Shown: positions 25,002 through 35,280, numbered from the stretch's first letter. The stretch is 64,000 bases of DNA from a bacterium (GCA_016934955.1 JAFGRY010000010.1:1-64000); one strand, 5' to 3'. The notes: generated by a model from the letters alone, not told the origin. Translations and numbers: made by a program.

Positions 25002-27562
25002 TTTTCACCACCCGCTTCCTCGGTCTGCTTCCGGACGATTTCGTCAATATTGTTGATCACCGATTCACGCCTGCGTTTGTTGAAGTAATCAACCCTGAAA
25101 AACCGCTCTTTCTCGTTCAGGGACCGCTGATCGGCCTCCTTGCGCATCTGTTCCTCTATTTTGGCCACATCCAGCAGCAGCCCTTTGATGCGATTATCCA
25201 TATTCCTTCGCTTGTCGGTAAAAATGTAATCGATATTCTCGATAATGCTGGATATCTGCTCGATGTTCCGTTCACATTCCTTTATCCTGGCGAAATTGAT
25301 GGAGCTGATGCCGTAGCCGCTGAAACTGGCCCAGCGGTCGACTTCGATATTGACATCACCGGGCATGTTTTCCCGCAGCCAGATTTCATACCGGTTAAGC
25401 CGCCCGTAATAGTCATTCAGTTCTTCCTCCCTGATCTCGCCCTCGACGATCGAGGTGAAGTTCTCCCGGGAGCGGGCATCCTCCAGCCGGGCGGCCACCT
25501 GCCCGAGCTCGGCTTCGACCTCCTGCTTCCTGCCGACGGTCTCACTGAGCAGTGTCTGGTAGGAGTACCGCAGGAATTCAGAGGTCCCCATCCGTTTGAT
25601 GAGCGGATCTTCGGCGGGATTTTCCGAGCCGGCGGAAAACCGTTTCGTGTGATCGGCAAGCAGGTTGATCAGATGGCTTCTGATTTTACGAATTTCCGAG
25701 AGCGCCCCGGCGTCGTTTTTTTGTTCGGCCTCTTTCTCAAGCTGATCGAGGCTGGCGATTTTGTGTCTGATCTCGGCGGTCTCTTCGGCGAACACATCAT
25801 CACTGCCTGCGGGAAGCGCGGGATCGGAATCGGGCTGAACGTTCTCCAGAAAGATCCGTATTTCATCGAGATTCCGGAACTGCTCCCGGTCCCGGGCATC
25901 GGCCAGCTCCCGCTGGGTCATCTCGAACTCGTTGAGCCGGGTTCTGAACCTGACTTCATCTTCATCCTCTCTGATCCCGGCCACATAGCCCGCGGCATAT
26001 ACCGACTCCAGGTCGGTGATCGCCTCTTCGGACTTGCCGAGAAGATCCTTGGAGCTTGCCGCCAGCACCCGCGCTTCATAGGTGTAATTGGAAAGCAGCG
26101 AAGAGTGCAGCACCTCCTCGACATTCTTGAGCGCTTCACCCGGCCTGCCGCTTCGATAAGCGCTCCAGGCCTTGCCCATGAGACTGAGATCATAATTCTG
26201 GAAATTTTCCGTCACCTGGCTGAAAAAGTGGGTCGCCAGGGCATCATTACCCTGTTCATAATAAAGCATGCCCATTTTCAGCAGGGCGTTGTTCCGTATC
26301 TGGCCGAGAACCGGATCGCGGTTGCCCTTGTTCGGAGTATCGATGATCCGCTGGTAAATCGGCATGGCGAGGCTGTCATTGCCCATGCTCGTGTGACAGG
26401 AGGCGGTGAGATAGACGCCGGGATAGTAGAAGCGGGTGCCTGCCCTGACATGCCTGAGGGATGACAGCGCCTTACCCGATTCGCCGTTTATATAGTGGAC
26501 AAATCCGACGAGATAGGAAACCACCCCGAGCTGCTCATCGTCGAGCAGCGAGGCTCTGGCAAGCACGCGGGTGTATGTATCCACCAGCTTTTCATAATCG
26601 CCGTAAATATAATAGATGAAGGTTTGCTTCAGGAGCGCCCGGGCCGCGTATGGTGAATCGGGATAGAGGCGTATAAGATCGGTATAATAGCTGAGGCTTT
26701 CATCGAGCAGATTCAATCCGTAACAGGATTCCCCGGTATAGAAATAGAGATCGTCGAGGACTCTCTCTCCGCTGTATGTTCCGATGATGTCCTGCAGCAG
26801 CAGCCGGGCCAGGGGGAAATCACGATTATTATAACTCTCCAGCGCCGATTTCAGAGCGCGCCTGAACATCCGTTCCTCCTGCCTGGGCGTCGCCGTTTTC
26901 AGCAGCCGCGTGCGTAATATCTCATATCCGGTCTGTTCCACCTTGTAGGTGAGCAGGCGGTTGAGCTGCCACTCTTCATAGATGGTGCGAATTGTCTCTT
27001 TCCTCATCGCCGAGGCGCTGTCCGGAGCCGTATTCGCGCCGTTCTCACCCCCGGAAAGTGAATCAGCCGCGCCGCCGCTCAGGCGGCGTTCGGTCATATC
27101 GATGTTCCGGGTCTCCAGAATCGTTCGCAGCCGCTTCTTGAGCTTCTCGAGGGCATCAAGCACTTCCAGGTCGGCTTTCCGCTTCGCCTGGATCTCCAGG
27201 GTTTGAATGTCATCCATGAGCCTGACCAGCAGTTCAAGCTCCTGCTCATACTGGGACCGGATTTTCTCTTCGGGGGTCGTCAGCTCGTCGATGCCCAGTT
27301 CAGCGAGGTCGGCCCCTTCGGCCCGTCTGCGCTCCAGTTCACTGGTGATGTTCCTGACCAGTTCAAACAGATACTTCTCCTTGGGCACGAACAGGGTGAG
27401 AAAATCCTGCTTCGCCAGTTCCGCGTAGTAACGGAACCGCAGTTCCGCCGGCGCTGCGGAACCGGCTGTATCGTCAGCAGCGGCCGCGGTTCCGGCAGAC
27501 AACCATCCGGAAACAATCAGCGTCGCATATACAGCGATTCGTTTTAAGCTGTTCCCGCTCAT
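24998..27562 (-). CDS. Large periplasmic TPR and coiled-coil protein
   Basis: Protein of 854 residues from the ATG at 27562, chosen because it directly precedes a clean signal peptide (ending GTAAAAD); GGAGG is 13 bases upstream, longer than ideal, and an in-frame ATG at 27598 would add 12 residues. A coiled coil lies at about 60-165 ('LERRRAEGADLAELGIDELT'), TPR units at about 220-540 ('ARLLLQDIIGTYSGERVLDD', 'SLSYYTDLIRLYPDSPYAAR') and a long C-terminal coiled-coil part at about 560-854. First gene of the seven-gene operon, overlapping the next by 4 bases. The 267 bases upstream hold the V-ATPase terminator; no clear promoter was identified. Confidence 0.83.
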   Translation of the reverse strand: MSGNSLKRIAVYATLIVSGWLSAGTAAAADDTAGSAAPAELRFRYYAELAKQDFLTLFVPKEKYLFELVRNITSELERRRAEGADLAELGIDELTTPEEKIRSQYEQELELLVRLMDDIQTLEIQAKRKADLEVLDALEKLKKRLRTILETRNIDMTERRLSGGAADSLSGGENGANTAPDSASAMRKETIRTIYEEWQLNRLLTYKVEQTGYEILRTRLLKTATPRQEERMFRRALKSALESYNNRDFPLARLLLQDIIGTYSGERVLDDLYFYTGESCYGLNLLDESLSYYTDLIRLYPDSPYAARALLKQTFIYYIYGDYEKLVDTYTRVLARASLLDDEQLGVVSYLVGFVHYINGESGKALSSLRHVRAGTRFYYPGVYLTASCHTSMGNDSLAMPIYQRIIDTPNKGNRDPVLGQIRNNALLKMGMLYYEQGNDALATHFFSQVTENFQNYDLSLMGKAWSAYRSGRPGEALKNVEEVLHSSLLSNYTYEARVLAASSKDLLGKSEEAITDLESVYAAGYVAGIREDEDEVRFRTRLNEFEMTQRELADARDREQFRNLDEIRIFLENVQPDSDPALPAGSDDVFAEETAEIRHKIASLDQLEKEAEQKNDAGALSEIRKIRSHLINLLADHTKRFSAGSENPAEDPLIKRMGTSEFLRYSYQTLLSETVGRKQEVEAELGQVAARLEDARSRENFTSIVEGEIREEELNDYYGRLNRYEIWLRENMPGDVNIEVDRWASFSGYGISSINFARIKECERNIEQISSIIENIDYIFTDKRRNMDNRIKGLLLDVAKIEEQMRKEADQRSLNEKERFFRVDYFNKRRRESVINNIDEIVRKQTEEAGGEK

Positions 27563-27731
27563 CGTGACGACGGGTCCTCCTTTGGAAAACAGAAACATGA
27601 CCGGGAGAGTGCCGTTCCCTTTCCTGAACAGGGAAAAATTGTCTGAAAAACGGCCGATATCCCTTAATATACCTATCTTTGCAAAAATGATACCGAATAA
27701 TTTGATTTTGGCCTCAAAACCGTAAATTTCC

Positions 27732-27772
27732 AAAAAAAACGGCCCGCGCGAATCCATTCGCACGCAGGCCGT
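27732..27772 (-). terminator. Terminator of the V-type ATPase operon
   Basis: ACGGCC (minus strand, 27767-27772) pairs with GGCCGT (27739-27744), extended by an inner CGTGCGAA/TTCGCGCG helix with one G-U pair. Eight Ts follow (27732-27739). It lies 57 bases after the atpK stop. Confidence 0.9.
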
Positions 27773-27829
27773 GATCATAGTGACTGCCGCCGCCCCGTTC
27801 ACGGGACGGTGCGGACGGAGATACAGCTG

Positions 27830-28264
27830 TTATTTCGGCAGCGCCGTCATGGCGAATACCATCACGAACAGGGCTACTGTTTCAATAACACCGACCACCA
27901 TGATATAGTTCCCGAACCCCTTGCCGGTTTCCGTAAGCGCGTCACAGGCCTTCGCGCCCGCTTTGCCCTGCATATAGGCCGAGAGCCCCATGGCGGCACC
28001 GGCCAGGGCGCCGATCAGTATCTGCCATCCGTATGTGCCCGCTGCCCAGGGTGCGGCCTGAATCGCATTCCGCAGAATCATGCCGTAAATCGTCTGGGAA
28101 AGAGGAGCGCCGACAAACGCCACCAGAATGAAAGGGGCCGCTTTATTGTCATTGAACGCTTTTTTCCAGGCGCCGACCGCGGCCATCCCCGCCACTCCGG
28201 TGCCGAAGGCCGATCCGATGGCGGCCAGAACGAGCGAAATATTCATGTCACCTAAACCAGTCAT
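27830..28264 (-). CDS. atpK: V-type ATPase subunit K (rotor proteolipid)
   Basis: Protein of 144 residues with four transmembrane helices, a tandem two-hairpin proteolipid. The ion-binding Glu is only in helix 4 (Glu128, 'VVGVIETVALF'). Helix 2 has 'APLSQTIYG' (Ser56, Gln57, Tyr60) and helix 3 'YMQGK' (Gln99). These correspond to Thr64, Gln65, Tyr68, Gln110 and Glu139 of the Na+-binding Enterococcus hirae K ring, so a sodium-binding rotor is plausible. AGGA precedes the ATG by 7 bases. Last gene of the operon, followed by a strong terminator. Confidence 0.93.
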   Translation of the reverse strand: MTGLGDMNISLVLAAIGSAFGTGVAGMAAVGAWKKAFNDNKAAPFILVAFVGAPLSQTIYGMILRNAIQAAPWAAGTYGWQILIGALAGAAMGLSAYMQGKAGAKACDALTETGKGFGNYIMVVGVIETVALFVMVFAMTALPK

Positions 28265-28298
28265 TGCATGTTCCTTTCAGTTAACGATACACTGTCTG

Positions 28299-30065
28299 TT
28301 ACTCTGTAAACGGTTTATACGGTTTGCCCGCCCACTGCATATCGAGCTGGCCCGAAAACTCCAGCATATTGAGCCGGACACCATGAACCACCACCGCCAT
28401 CAATCCGAGAACAATGTTGAGCCCGTGTCCCAGAAAGAGCACGAGCGCGGCCGCGACTCCGGCCGTAACGCTGGGGACACCGCCGCCGACCGCCATGTCG
28501 TTGAAACTGGCGGCCACCGTTACCGAGGCGTATCCAACCGCAAAAAGCCGCAGGTAGGAAACCACATCAGAAAACGAACTGATGATCGAAAGCGGCAGAT
28601 CACCCAGTGTCGCCCCGATTCCCTTGAGTATATTTTTCTGGAAATTGGAAAAAACCAGGGTCAGCCCGATGCTTGCCAGCAGCAGCGGCATCATGAACGG
28701 CGGCAGCGGTTTCCCGATCACCAGATTCCCGGCCACGAAAAAGAGCGACCAGAGGATACCGATCCACCCGATCTCTGACAGCGCCCTGGGTGACCTGACC
28801 GCCCTGAACGCCTTCAGTCCATGGGCGATGGAAAGATGAACGACCCCGATGACAAAACAGAGATACATGAGAAATGTGCTGTTGTCGCCGGCAAAACTGT
28901 CGATCCGGTCAATGACCAGGGAGTTGAAAAAGGGCAGTCTCCCGATGGGAGCGTAGCCGAACCAGTTGCCCGTGATGACCCCCCAGATAATGGTCGCTCC
29001 GCTCAGGGTCGCCATAAGCGCGAATACTCCCCGGGGAGCGTGTTTGAATTTCGCCGTTCCCCAGATCGTAAGACCGAGAAAGACGATGCCGTAGCCGGCG
29101 TCGCCGATGAGCATGGCGAAAAACAGGCTGAAAAAGAGGAGAAACCAGAAACTGATGTCGTGTTCGGCATACCCCGGCACCGTTCCCATGAACGCGAAGA
29201 GCGGATCGATCATGCCGAGCCATCCGGGCTTCCGGATCAGGGTCGGGACCTCTTCAGGATGCTCGGGATCATCAAGTACGTACGCCCAGCCCTGTTTGTC
29301 GGCCGCTGCCCGTATGCTATCCGTACTCTCTTCCGGGCAGTATCCCTGGAGAAAAAAGAATCCCTCACCGTCTCCCATGCCGTTCAGTGCTTCCTGAAAT
29401 TCGATCTCCTTCGCCAGATCGCTGCGCCGGTCCTCCACTGACTGTCGCATCCCTGCGGCGGCGGCGATTTCCTTTCCGACCCGTTTGTGCTCTTTCTCCG
29501 CGTCGGCTATCTCCCGCATCAGGTCGCGGTATTCCCGCTCGGGCATGGGAACCGGCTTGAGATCCAGAGAGGAACCATCACGGGAGAGATGCACAAAGTA
29601 GACAGTACCGTGCTGTTCCCGGGCCGTGAATATATCGAGATCGGGTGAAAGGGCTGCAAATGTCTTTTTATCGAGCGCGTAAAAGCGGGCGGCAACGCCC
29701 GTTTCCCCGAGCAGGTCGATGCTCTCCCTGGATACGGGTCCGAAGAGATCGAACCAGGAGGCCGTCTGCCTGAGATCAGCGATCCTGCGCGTCAGCTCGG
29801 TTTCCTGCGTGTGCAGGTCCAGCACCAAATCCACGACCTTGTCGGCATCGGGATCGGCGGACCGGCTCTCTGCGGAGAGCGATTCCAGAATCCGCAGCAC
29901 CCGCTCGTACCGTCCCATGCGCTCACGAAGCGCATCGAGGTCCTCCGATTCCGGCGGCTGCACCGGTTCAATGTGGACAACGCCCAGCTTACGCAGCCGT
30001 TTCAGGGCCTTGTCAGGCGCGGACGCGCTGATCAGGAGCGTTATCTGTTTCATCGGAACGATCAT
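28299..30065 (-). CDS. atpI: V-type ATPase subunit I (a-type stator)
   Basis: Protein of 588 residues, the membrane subunit that forms the ion half-channels and the link to the peripheral stalks. The cytoplasmic N-terminal half (about 1-310) includes coiled-coil segments. The C-terminal half has about seven transmembrane helices ('FWFLLFFSLFFAMLIGDAGYG', 'VVSYLRLFAVGYASVTVAA', 'LVLFLGHGLNIVLGLMAVVV'). The essential Arg is in 'SYLRLFAVG'. The N-terminal 'MIVPMK' is typical of the family. Overlaps atpD by 4 bases. Confidence 0.95.
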   Translation of the reverse strand: MIVPMKQITLLISASAPDKALKRLRKLGVVHIEPVQPPESEDLDALRERMGRYERVLRILESLSAESRSADPDADKVVDLVLDLHTQETELTRRIADLRQTASWFDLFGPVSRESIDLLGETGVAARFYALDKKTFAALSPDLDIFTAREQHGTVYFVHLSRDGSSLDLKPVPMPEREYRDLMREIADAEKEHKRVGKEIAAAAGMRQSVEDRRSDLAKEIEFQEALNGMGDGEGFFFLQGYCPEESTDSIRAAADKQGWAYVLDDPEHPEEVPTLIRKPGWLGMIDPLFAFMGTVPGYAEHDISFWFLLFFSLFFAMLIGDAGYGIVFLGLTIWGTAKFKHAPRGVFALMATLSGATIIWGVITGNWFGYAPIGRLPFFNSLVIDRIDSFAGDNSTFLMYLCFVIGVVHLSIAHGLKAFRAVRSPRALSEIGWIGILWSLFFVAGNLVIGKPLPPFMMPLLLASIGLTLVFSNFQKNILKGIGATLGDLPLSIISSFSDVVSYLRLFAVGYASVTVAASFNDMAVGGGVPSVTAGVAAALVLFLGHGLNIVLGLMAVVVHGVRLNMLEFSGQLDMQWAGKPYKPFTE

Positions 30066-30679
30066 TCAGCCGTCACCTTCTCTTTCTTCTTCAAAATTTT
30101 CGTTTTGGCGATCTTGCCGCGGACAACCTCGGCTGTCTGCATATCACCGAGGAAGATCCTGATCATGCGGATCGCCTCCCTGGCGCCGGGTATCTTCACT
30201 TCCTCAAAGAGTTTCATTCGCTGTATGGTCACCCTGAGCTCCCGGGAAACGACATCCTCCTGCTGCCTCAGGACCGCCATCTCCGCGGCCCGCGCGATCT
30301 GTTTTCTGCAGACATCGAGGGCCGTGTCGATCCAGAGGGGCGTCTCCGCGTAATCGTATACCGCATCCTCGAAGGTGATCTTCCTGAACAGCGGTATGTC
30401 GATACCGGCGATATTGCCGCTGTCCAGCGAGACCTCGGCGATCCGGATCAGCGGCTGCAGATCGACTCCCTTTTCCGCGAACACCCCGGCCCAGGCTTCC
30501 ACGGCTCTGTCCTGCTTCTCCGACTCTTCTGTAAGATCCCGTATGTCCGACTGTATTTTCCGCAGTTCCACGAGAAGCTGCTGCTTTTTCAGTTCCAGCG
30601 TCGGGAGGTAGCGGGTAAAACGCTTGAGATCGTCTTTCTGTTTCTTGAGTTCGTTTTTCGTCAGTCGAATTTTCGCCAT
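30062..30679 (-). CDS. atpD: V-type ATPase subunit D (central stalk)
   Basis: Protein of 205 residues, the coiled-coil rotor shaft inside the A3B3 head. The N-terminal 'KIRLTKNELKKQKDDLKRF' and the helical character throughout are family features. It starts 25 bases after the B-subunit stop and overlaps atpI by 4 bases. Subunit F, found in archaeal operons, is not in this cluster, as in Chlamydia- and spirochaete-type V-ATPase operons. Confidence 0.93.
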   Translation of the reverse strand: MAKIRLTKNELKKQKDDLKRFTRYLPTLELKKQQLLVELRKIQSDIRDLTEESEKQDRAVEAWAGVFAEKGVDLQPLIRIAEVSLDSGNIAGIDIPLFRKITFEDAVYDYAETPLWIDTALDVCRKQIARAAEMAVLRQQEDVVSRELRVTIQRMKLFEEVKIPGAREAIRMIRIFLGDMQTAEVVRGKIAKTKILKKKEKVTAE

Positions 30680-30704
30680 GGTTCGCCTTTATCCGTCAGG
30701 ACAT

Positions 30705-32132
30705 CTATTTCTTTTTCTTCGTCTTTTTCTCTTTTTTCTTTTCCCCGGCGTCCCCTTTCCGGCCGCCTTCCTTTTCGGACGGCGCCGCTTCACCCTGTTC
30801 CGTCTTCGGGGCGGGCTTTCCCTCTGTCGTCTCCTGCCGCTCAGCCGGCCAGAACGCTTTCACCAGCTCGCTTCTGAGACCGGTTTCACCCGGCTCGAAA
30901 CATTCAGCGAGGATCTCCCATCCCCGGTCCAGCGCTTCTTCAAGAGGAATGTTCACGGAGAGATCCATCATCTGTCCTTCAAAGAGTTTCCCGTATTTCA
31001 GCAGTTTGTTGTCCCAGCCGCTCATGCGGAATCCCATGGCGCGCTTTTCCTCGCTCTCCTGATACTGGGCGTAGAGCTGGATCATGCCGTCCATGATGGC
31101 CCGGTGGTCCTCTCTGGTATCGCTGTTGACCTGCTGTTTGAGCCGGGAAAGCGACCCGAAGGGTTCGATGCGCCCGTTCCTCAGATAGAACTGGCCTTCG
31201 GTGATATATCCGGTGTTGTCCGGCACCGGATGAGTGACGTCGTCACCGGGCATGGTGGTCACGGCCAGCACGGTAATGGCGCCGGCGCCTTCGAAATCAA
31301 CGGCCTTTTCGTACCGGGAGGCCAGCTGGCTGTAGAGGTCTCCGGGATAGCCCCGGTTCGAGGGCACCTGTTCCATGGTAATGGCGATTTCCTTGAGCGC
31401 GTCGGAGAAATTCGTCATGTCGGTGAGCAGCACCAGCACCTCCCTGCCCGCCATGGCGAATTTCTCGGCAACGGCCAGAGCGAGATCGGGCACCATAAGC
31501 CCTTCCACGATCGGTTCGGAAGCGGTGTGAATGAAAAATATGGAACGGGAGAGGGCCCCCCCGTCTTCAAGCACGTTCTTGAAGTACATGTACTGGTCGA
31601 ACTTCAAGCCAATGCCGCCGAGGATGATCATGTCCACTTCGGCCTGCATGGCGATGCGGGCGAGCAGTTCGTTGTATGGTTCACCCGACACTGAAAATAT
31701 GGGCAGTTTCTGGGAGGCCACCAGCGAATTGAACACATCGATCATGGGTATGTTCGTGCGGATCATTCGCTTGGGGATGATCCTCTTGGCCGGGTTCACC
31801 GATGGCCCCGCGATCGGAATGACCTCATCGGCGATGGAGGGACCTCCGTCCCGGGGGACGCCGCTGCCGTTGAAGATCCGTCCCAGCATGGTGTCGGAAA
31901 AAGACACCTGCATGGGATGTCCGAGAAACCGCACTTCGTCATTGGTGGCGATTCCCCGGCTGCCGGCGAAGACCTGCAGCGAGACGATATCATCCTCGAT
32001 CTTGATAACCTGGGCCAGAGATCTGCCCCGTCTGGTCGTTATCTCGGCGAGTTCTTCATACGCGACGTCCTCGGCCTTTACGGTGATGACATTTCCTGCG
32101 ATACTGAGAATTTTATTGTAGATTTTCTTCAT
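30705..32132 (-). CDS. atpB: V-type ATPase subunit B (non-catalytic)
   Basis: Protein of 475 residues from the ATG at 32132; GAAGGG lies 10 bases upstream, and an in-frame TTG six codons earlier is less likely. It has the degenerate nucleotide-binding fold of B subunits ('[17 protein letters not shown]' at the P-loop site without GKT; '[19 protein letters not shown]'). The last 40 residues form an extra Lys/Glu-rich tail (ending [11 protein letters not shown]) beyond the usual length. The 5' end overlaps atpA by 20 bases. Confidence 0.95.
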   Translation of the reverse strand: MKKIYNKILSIAGNVITVKAEDVAYEELAEITTRRGRSLAQVIKIEDDIVSLQVFAGSRGIATNDEVRFLGHPMQVSFSDTMLGRIFNGSGVPRDGGPSIADEVIPIAGPSVNPAKRIIPKRMIRTNIPMIDVFNSLVASQKLPIFSVSGEPYNELLARIAMQAEVDMIILGGIGLKFDQYMYFKNVLEDGGALSRSIFFIHTASEPIVEGLMVPDLALAVAEKFAMAGREVLVLLTDMTNFSDALKEIAITMEQVPSNRGYPGDLYSQLASRYEKAVDFEGAGAITVLAVTTMPGDDVTHPVPDNTGYITEGQFYLRNGRIEPFGSLSRLKQQVNSDTREDHRAIMDGMIQLYAQYQESEEKRAMGFRMSGWDNKLLKYGKLFEGQMMDLSVNIPLEEALDRGWEILAECFEPGETGLRSELVKAFWPAERQETTEGKPAPKTEQGEAAPSEKEGGRKGDAGEKKKEKKTKKKK

Positions 32133-33858
32133 CGTCTGCAATCCCTTCAATCATTGCGCGTATCTTTTTCTCGGCGGCGGCAAACGCATCCGATTCGAAC
32201 TCGAGCACGTTCCAGTCCAGAAACTGCTGCCTGAGGTCGGTGAAAAATTTTCTGGCTTCGTCCTTGCCCGCGAATCCCAGCGATGTACCGAGCACGGTGG
32301 CAATCAGGTCGAATACATATTTCTGACGTTCCGGAGAGGTGGCCGCGTCCACATCGTTGAACGCGTTCTGCTGCAGGTAGACGCTGTCGAGAAACTCCGA
32401 TTTGAGATAGACCACGAAATCTTCGATCGACGTCCCCTCTTCACCCACCACCATCATCATCTGGTGCACCTCTGCGCCGGTACGGAGAAACTTCCGCGCC
32501 CGGGAGATCGCGGCGGAATCGATGAAACTCTCATACTTGGACCAGCTCTCAAGGGGATCGATGGCAGGGAACCGCCGCGCGTTGGAGCGTTCCCGGGAAA
32601 GCCCGTGAAACGCACCCACCACTTTCAGTGTCGACTGGGTCACCGGTTCTTCGAAGTTGCCTCCCGCCGGGCTCACGGTGCCGCCGATGGTCAGGCTGCC
32701 CCGGTCGCCGCTGTGCAGTTCAACCAGTCCGGCGCGTTCATAAAACTCGGCTATCCTGGATTCAAGGTACGCGGGAAAGGCCTCCTCTCCCGGAATCTCC
32801 TCGAGACGGCCCGAGAGTTCCCGCATGGCCTGGGCCCAGCGGGAGGTCGAGTCGGCGAGCAGCAGCACGTTGAGCCCCATCTGCCGGTAGTACTCACCCA
32901 GCGTGGTCGCCGTATACACCGACGCCTCCCTGGCCGCCACCGGCATGGAGCTGGTATTGGCGATGATAATCGTCCGCTCCATCAGAGACTTGCCGGTGCG
33001 GGGATCGATCAGCTCCGGGAATTCCCGCATGGTCTCCACAATCTCACCCGCCCGTTCACCGCAGGCGGCGATGATCACGATGTCGACTTCCGCGTTTCTG
33101 CTGGTAATCTGCTGCAGCACCGTCTTGCCGGCGCCGAACGGCCCGGGAATACAGTAGGTGCCCCCCAAGGCCACCGGGAAAAACGTGTCGATGATCCTGG
33201 ATTTTGTAGTCAGCGGTTCCGTGGGCAGAATTTTTTCCCGATAGGCGTCGATCGGCAATTTCACCGGCCATTCGAACGTCATGCTGACACTTATTTTCCC
33301 GCCCTTCTCGTTCTGCAGCACGGCGATCTCGTCTTCGATGGTGTAATCGCCCTCATCAGCCACGGACAGCACCGTATACTCTCCCTCGAGATAAAAGGGA
33401 ACCATGATCCGGTGACTGAACTGCGTTTCCGGAACATGCCCCAGCGGCATCGCCTTGATGACCGTGTCTCCCTTTTTCACCGCCGGGGTGAAGTGCCACC
33501 TGGTTTCCCGGCTGAGCGCTTCCAGGACCACTCCCCGGGGCAGAAAAAACCCGTGTTCTTCCGCAAGCTGGGGAAGCGGATTCTGCAGGCCGTCATAAAT
33601 CTGCCCCAGCAGTCCGGGGCCCAGGGCAACCGAAAGCAGCTCACCGGTGAACTCCACGCTGTCGCCGACCCGCAATCCCTTGGTGCTTTCAAATACCTGC
33701 AGAAACGCGCGGTCGTTTTGAATCCTGATCACTTCCGATTTCAGGCGTTCGTCCCCGATCAGCGCGAATCCCACTTCATTCTGGGTGATGCTTCCCGTAA
33801 ACCGCACGGTGAGCATGTTCCCGTTTATTCCAACAATTGTACCGACATTCTTCTTCAT
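32113..33858 (-). CDS. atpA: V-type ATPase subunit A (catalytic)
   Basis: Protein of 581 residues, normal length. Walker A is GPFGAGKT (about residue 232), Walker B lies in '[20 protein letters not shown]', and the non-homologous A-specific insertion spans about 110-200. Hydrolyses or synthesises ATP in the A3B3 head. It follows the DUF2764 gene by 30 bases and overlaps atpB. Confidence 0.97.
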   Translation of the reverse strand: MKKNVGTIVGINGNMLTVRFTGSITQNEVGFALIGDERLKSEVIRIQNDRAFLQVFESTKGLRVGDSVEFTGELLSVALGPGLLGQIYDGLQNPLPQLAEEHGFFLPRGVVLEALSRETRWHFTPAVKKGDTVIKAMPLGHVPETQFSHRIMVPFYLEGEYTVLSVADEGDYTIEDEIAVLQNEKGGKISVSMTFEWPVKLPIDAYREKILPTEPLTTKSRIIDTFFPVALGGTYCIPGPFGAGKTVLQQITSRNAEVDIVIIAACGERAGEIVETMREFPELIDPRTGKSLMERTIIIANTSSMPVAAREASVYTATTLGEYYRQMGLNVLLLADSTSRWAQAMRELSGRLEEIPGEEAFPAYLESRIAEFYERAGLVELHSGDRGSLTIGGTVSPAGGNFEEPVTQSTLKVVGAFHGLSRERSNARRFPAIDPLESWSKYESFIDSAAISRARKFLRTGAEVHQMMMVVGEEGTSIEDFVVYLKSEFLDSVYLQQNAFNDVDAATSPERQKYVFDLIATVLGTSLGFAGKDEARKFFTDLRQQFLDWNVLEFESDAFAAAEKKIRAMIEGIADDEENLQ

Positions 33859-33888
33859 TATCCATTCCCACCAGTTATTCAGTTACAA

Positions 33889-34434
33889 TCACGTCTGCCA
33901 GGCCTGCTCATTCACCGATACCGCGTTCACATGGTCATCCAGATCGACGGATACGGTCTCCCGGTATATCTCCATCCCCCGTTCCTGCACATATTCCGCC
34001 AGTTTCCCCAGAATCTGCAACTGCAGCAGATAGAGGACAAGAAACCCGAGGTCGAAATGGTGACCGAACATCGCCTGCTCGCAAAAATCCCAGCGGAGTT
34101 TGAGTAATTTTGTCTCTATTTCCAGCGGATTCCCCTCGCTCACCAGCGACACCGGGAACAGCGCCGGTTTGTACTCTTCACCGGATTTCCTCGCCTTCCG
34201 CCAGGAGGCGATATCGTTCCGGAGCGCCGCCTCGAACCGCCGGTAGTCACGGTATACCCGCGGACCCCGCCCGGCCGGGTCGCTGTCGAACAGACGCACA
34301 CGGCCGAGGAAACGCATCTCCCCGGGACCGAGCCATTTTTCCGCTTCTGCAAGAAACCGGTCTGCATGCATCGGCGCCTCCCGGCCGAATCGCAGCCCCG
34401 GCATCTGGGAAACAATGTAGTAGTACCTGTCCAT
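33889..34434 (-). CDS. DUF2764 family protein of V-type ATPase operon
   Basis: Protein of 181 residues from the ATG at 34434, preceded by GGAG at 5 bases; a GTG at 34440 overlapping the atpE stop is the alternative. The N-terminal 'YYYIVSQMPGLRFGREAPM' is the DUF2764 opening. This gene sits between E and A in the V-ATPase operons of Chlamydiae, Spirochaetes and Bacteroidetes, where it seems to replace the archaeal C/F genes; its exact role is not settled. Confidence 0.85.
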   Translation of the reverse strand: MDRYYYIVSQMPGLRFGREAPMHADRFLAEAEKWLGPGEMRFLGRVRLFDSDPAGRGPRVYRDYRRFEAALRNDIASWRKARKSGEEYKPALFPVSLVSEGNPLEIETKLLKLRWDFCEQAMFGHHFDLGFLVLYLLQLQILGKLAEYVQERGMEIYRETVSVDLDDHVNAVSVNEQAWQT

Positions 34435-34436
34435 GC

Positions 34437-35027
34437 TCACTCCAGAATATCGTTGAGCCGCTTGTTCAGAAATGATTTCAGGAGAGCGGCGATGCTTTCG
34501 TCGCTGAAGTCATAGTACAGATCCCTGCCTTTCAGGCCGATGTGAAATCCCTTCCCGATGGTGGCGCCGGCATCGATATCGATCCCCTTTTTCAGGTCTT
34601 TCTTCAGACCCGCCAGCAGCGCCTTCTCCATGCCCTCGGTATCCTTTTTACTGAGGGTAATCTGAAAATCGCCGTCGGCGGACCACTGTTCAATGACTTT
34701 TCGAATTATCTCCTGAAGAAAATCCTTCTCCAGCGCCTCCCCCACTTCCCGTTTGAACACCCGATCGAAGAGGATGAAAAGCTGCTCCTTCAGTTTCAGC
34801 TCGGCATCGCGTCCGGCCTGCTGAATGGCGCGTTCGCTGTTTTCCCGGAAACGGTCCGCCTCCCGCCCGGCCGCCTCTTTTATGGCTTCCGCTTCTTTCT
34901 CAGCCGCGGTCTTGATCGCCGCCGCTTCCCTGCGGGCCTTTTCGAGCACGGCATCAGCTTCCTTCCGGGCGGCTTCGACCCCTTCCTTCCTCAATTTTTC
35001 AATCAGTTTTTCCAGTTTTGCATCCAT
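34437..35027 (-). CDS. atpE: V-type ATPase subunit E (peripheral stalk)
   Basis: Protein of 196 residues with a long N-terminal coiled coil (about 1-105, Ala/Glu/Lys/Arg-rich: 'EGVEAARKEADAVLEKARRE') and a globular C-terminal domain (about 110-196). Together with a partner it forms the peripheral stalk. First gene of the operon; AGGA lies 9 bases upstream of the ATG. The 253-base interval to bactofilin shows no convincing promoter or terminator. Confidence 0.9.
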   Translation of the reverse strand: MDAKLEKLIEKLRKEGVEAARKEADAVLEKARREAAAIKTAAEKEAEAIKEAAGREADRFRENSERAIQQAGRDAELKLKEQLFILFDRVFKREVGEALEKDFLQEIIRKVIEQWSADGDFQITLSKKDTEGMEKALLAGLKKDLKKGIDIDAGATIGKGFHIGLKGRDLYYDFSDESIAALLKSFLNKRLNDILE

Positions 35028-35280
35028 CGATCTCTATCCTTTCGCTCAACGAATTGAACATGAAACATACAAACGCCCTTGACCCGCTCTCATGATAAAA
35101 CGATGTGCGGGCAGTATCCATCACACTGTAATTGTAGGGCGGGAAGCCGGCCGGCATTGCGCCTCAAGGCATCCTGATCAACGCGGACAAACAGGCGCGG
35201 CTCCGGCGCATTCGCGAATGCTGCGGGTACGAAAGGCCGTACATGGCTGACACAGGGAGAGCTGCCCGGACGTCATCTGC

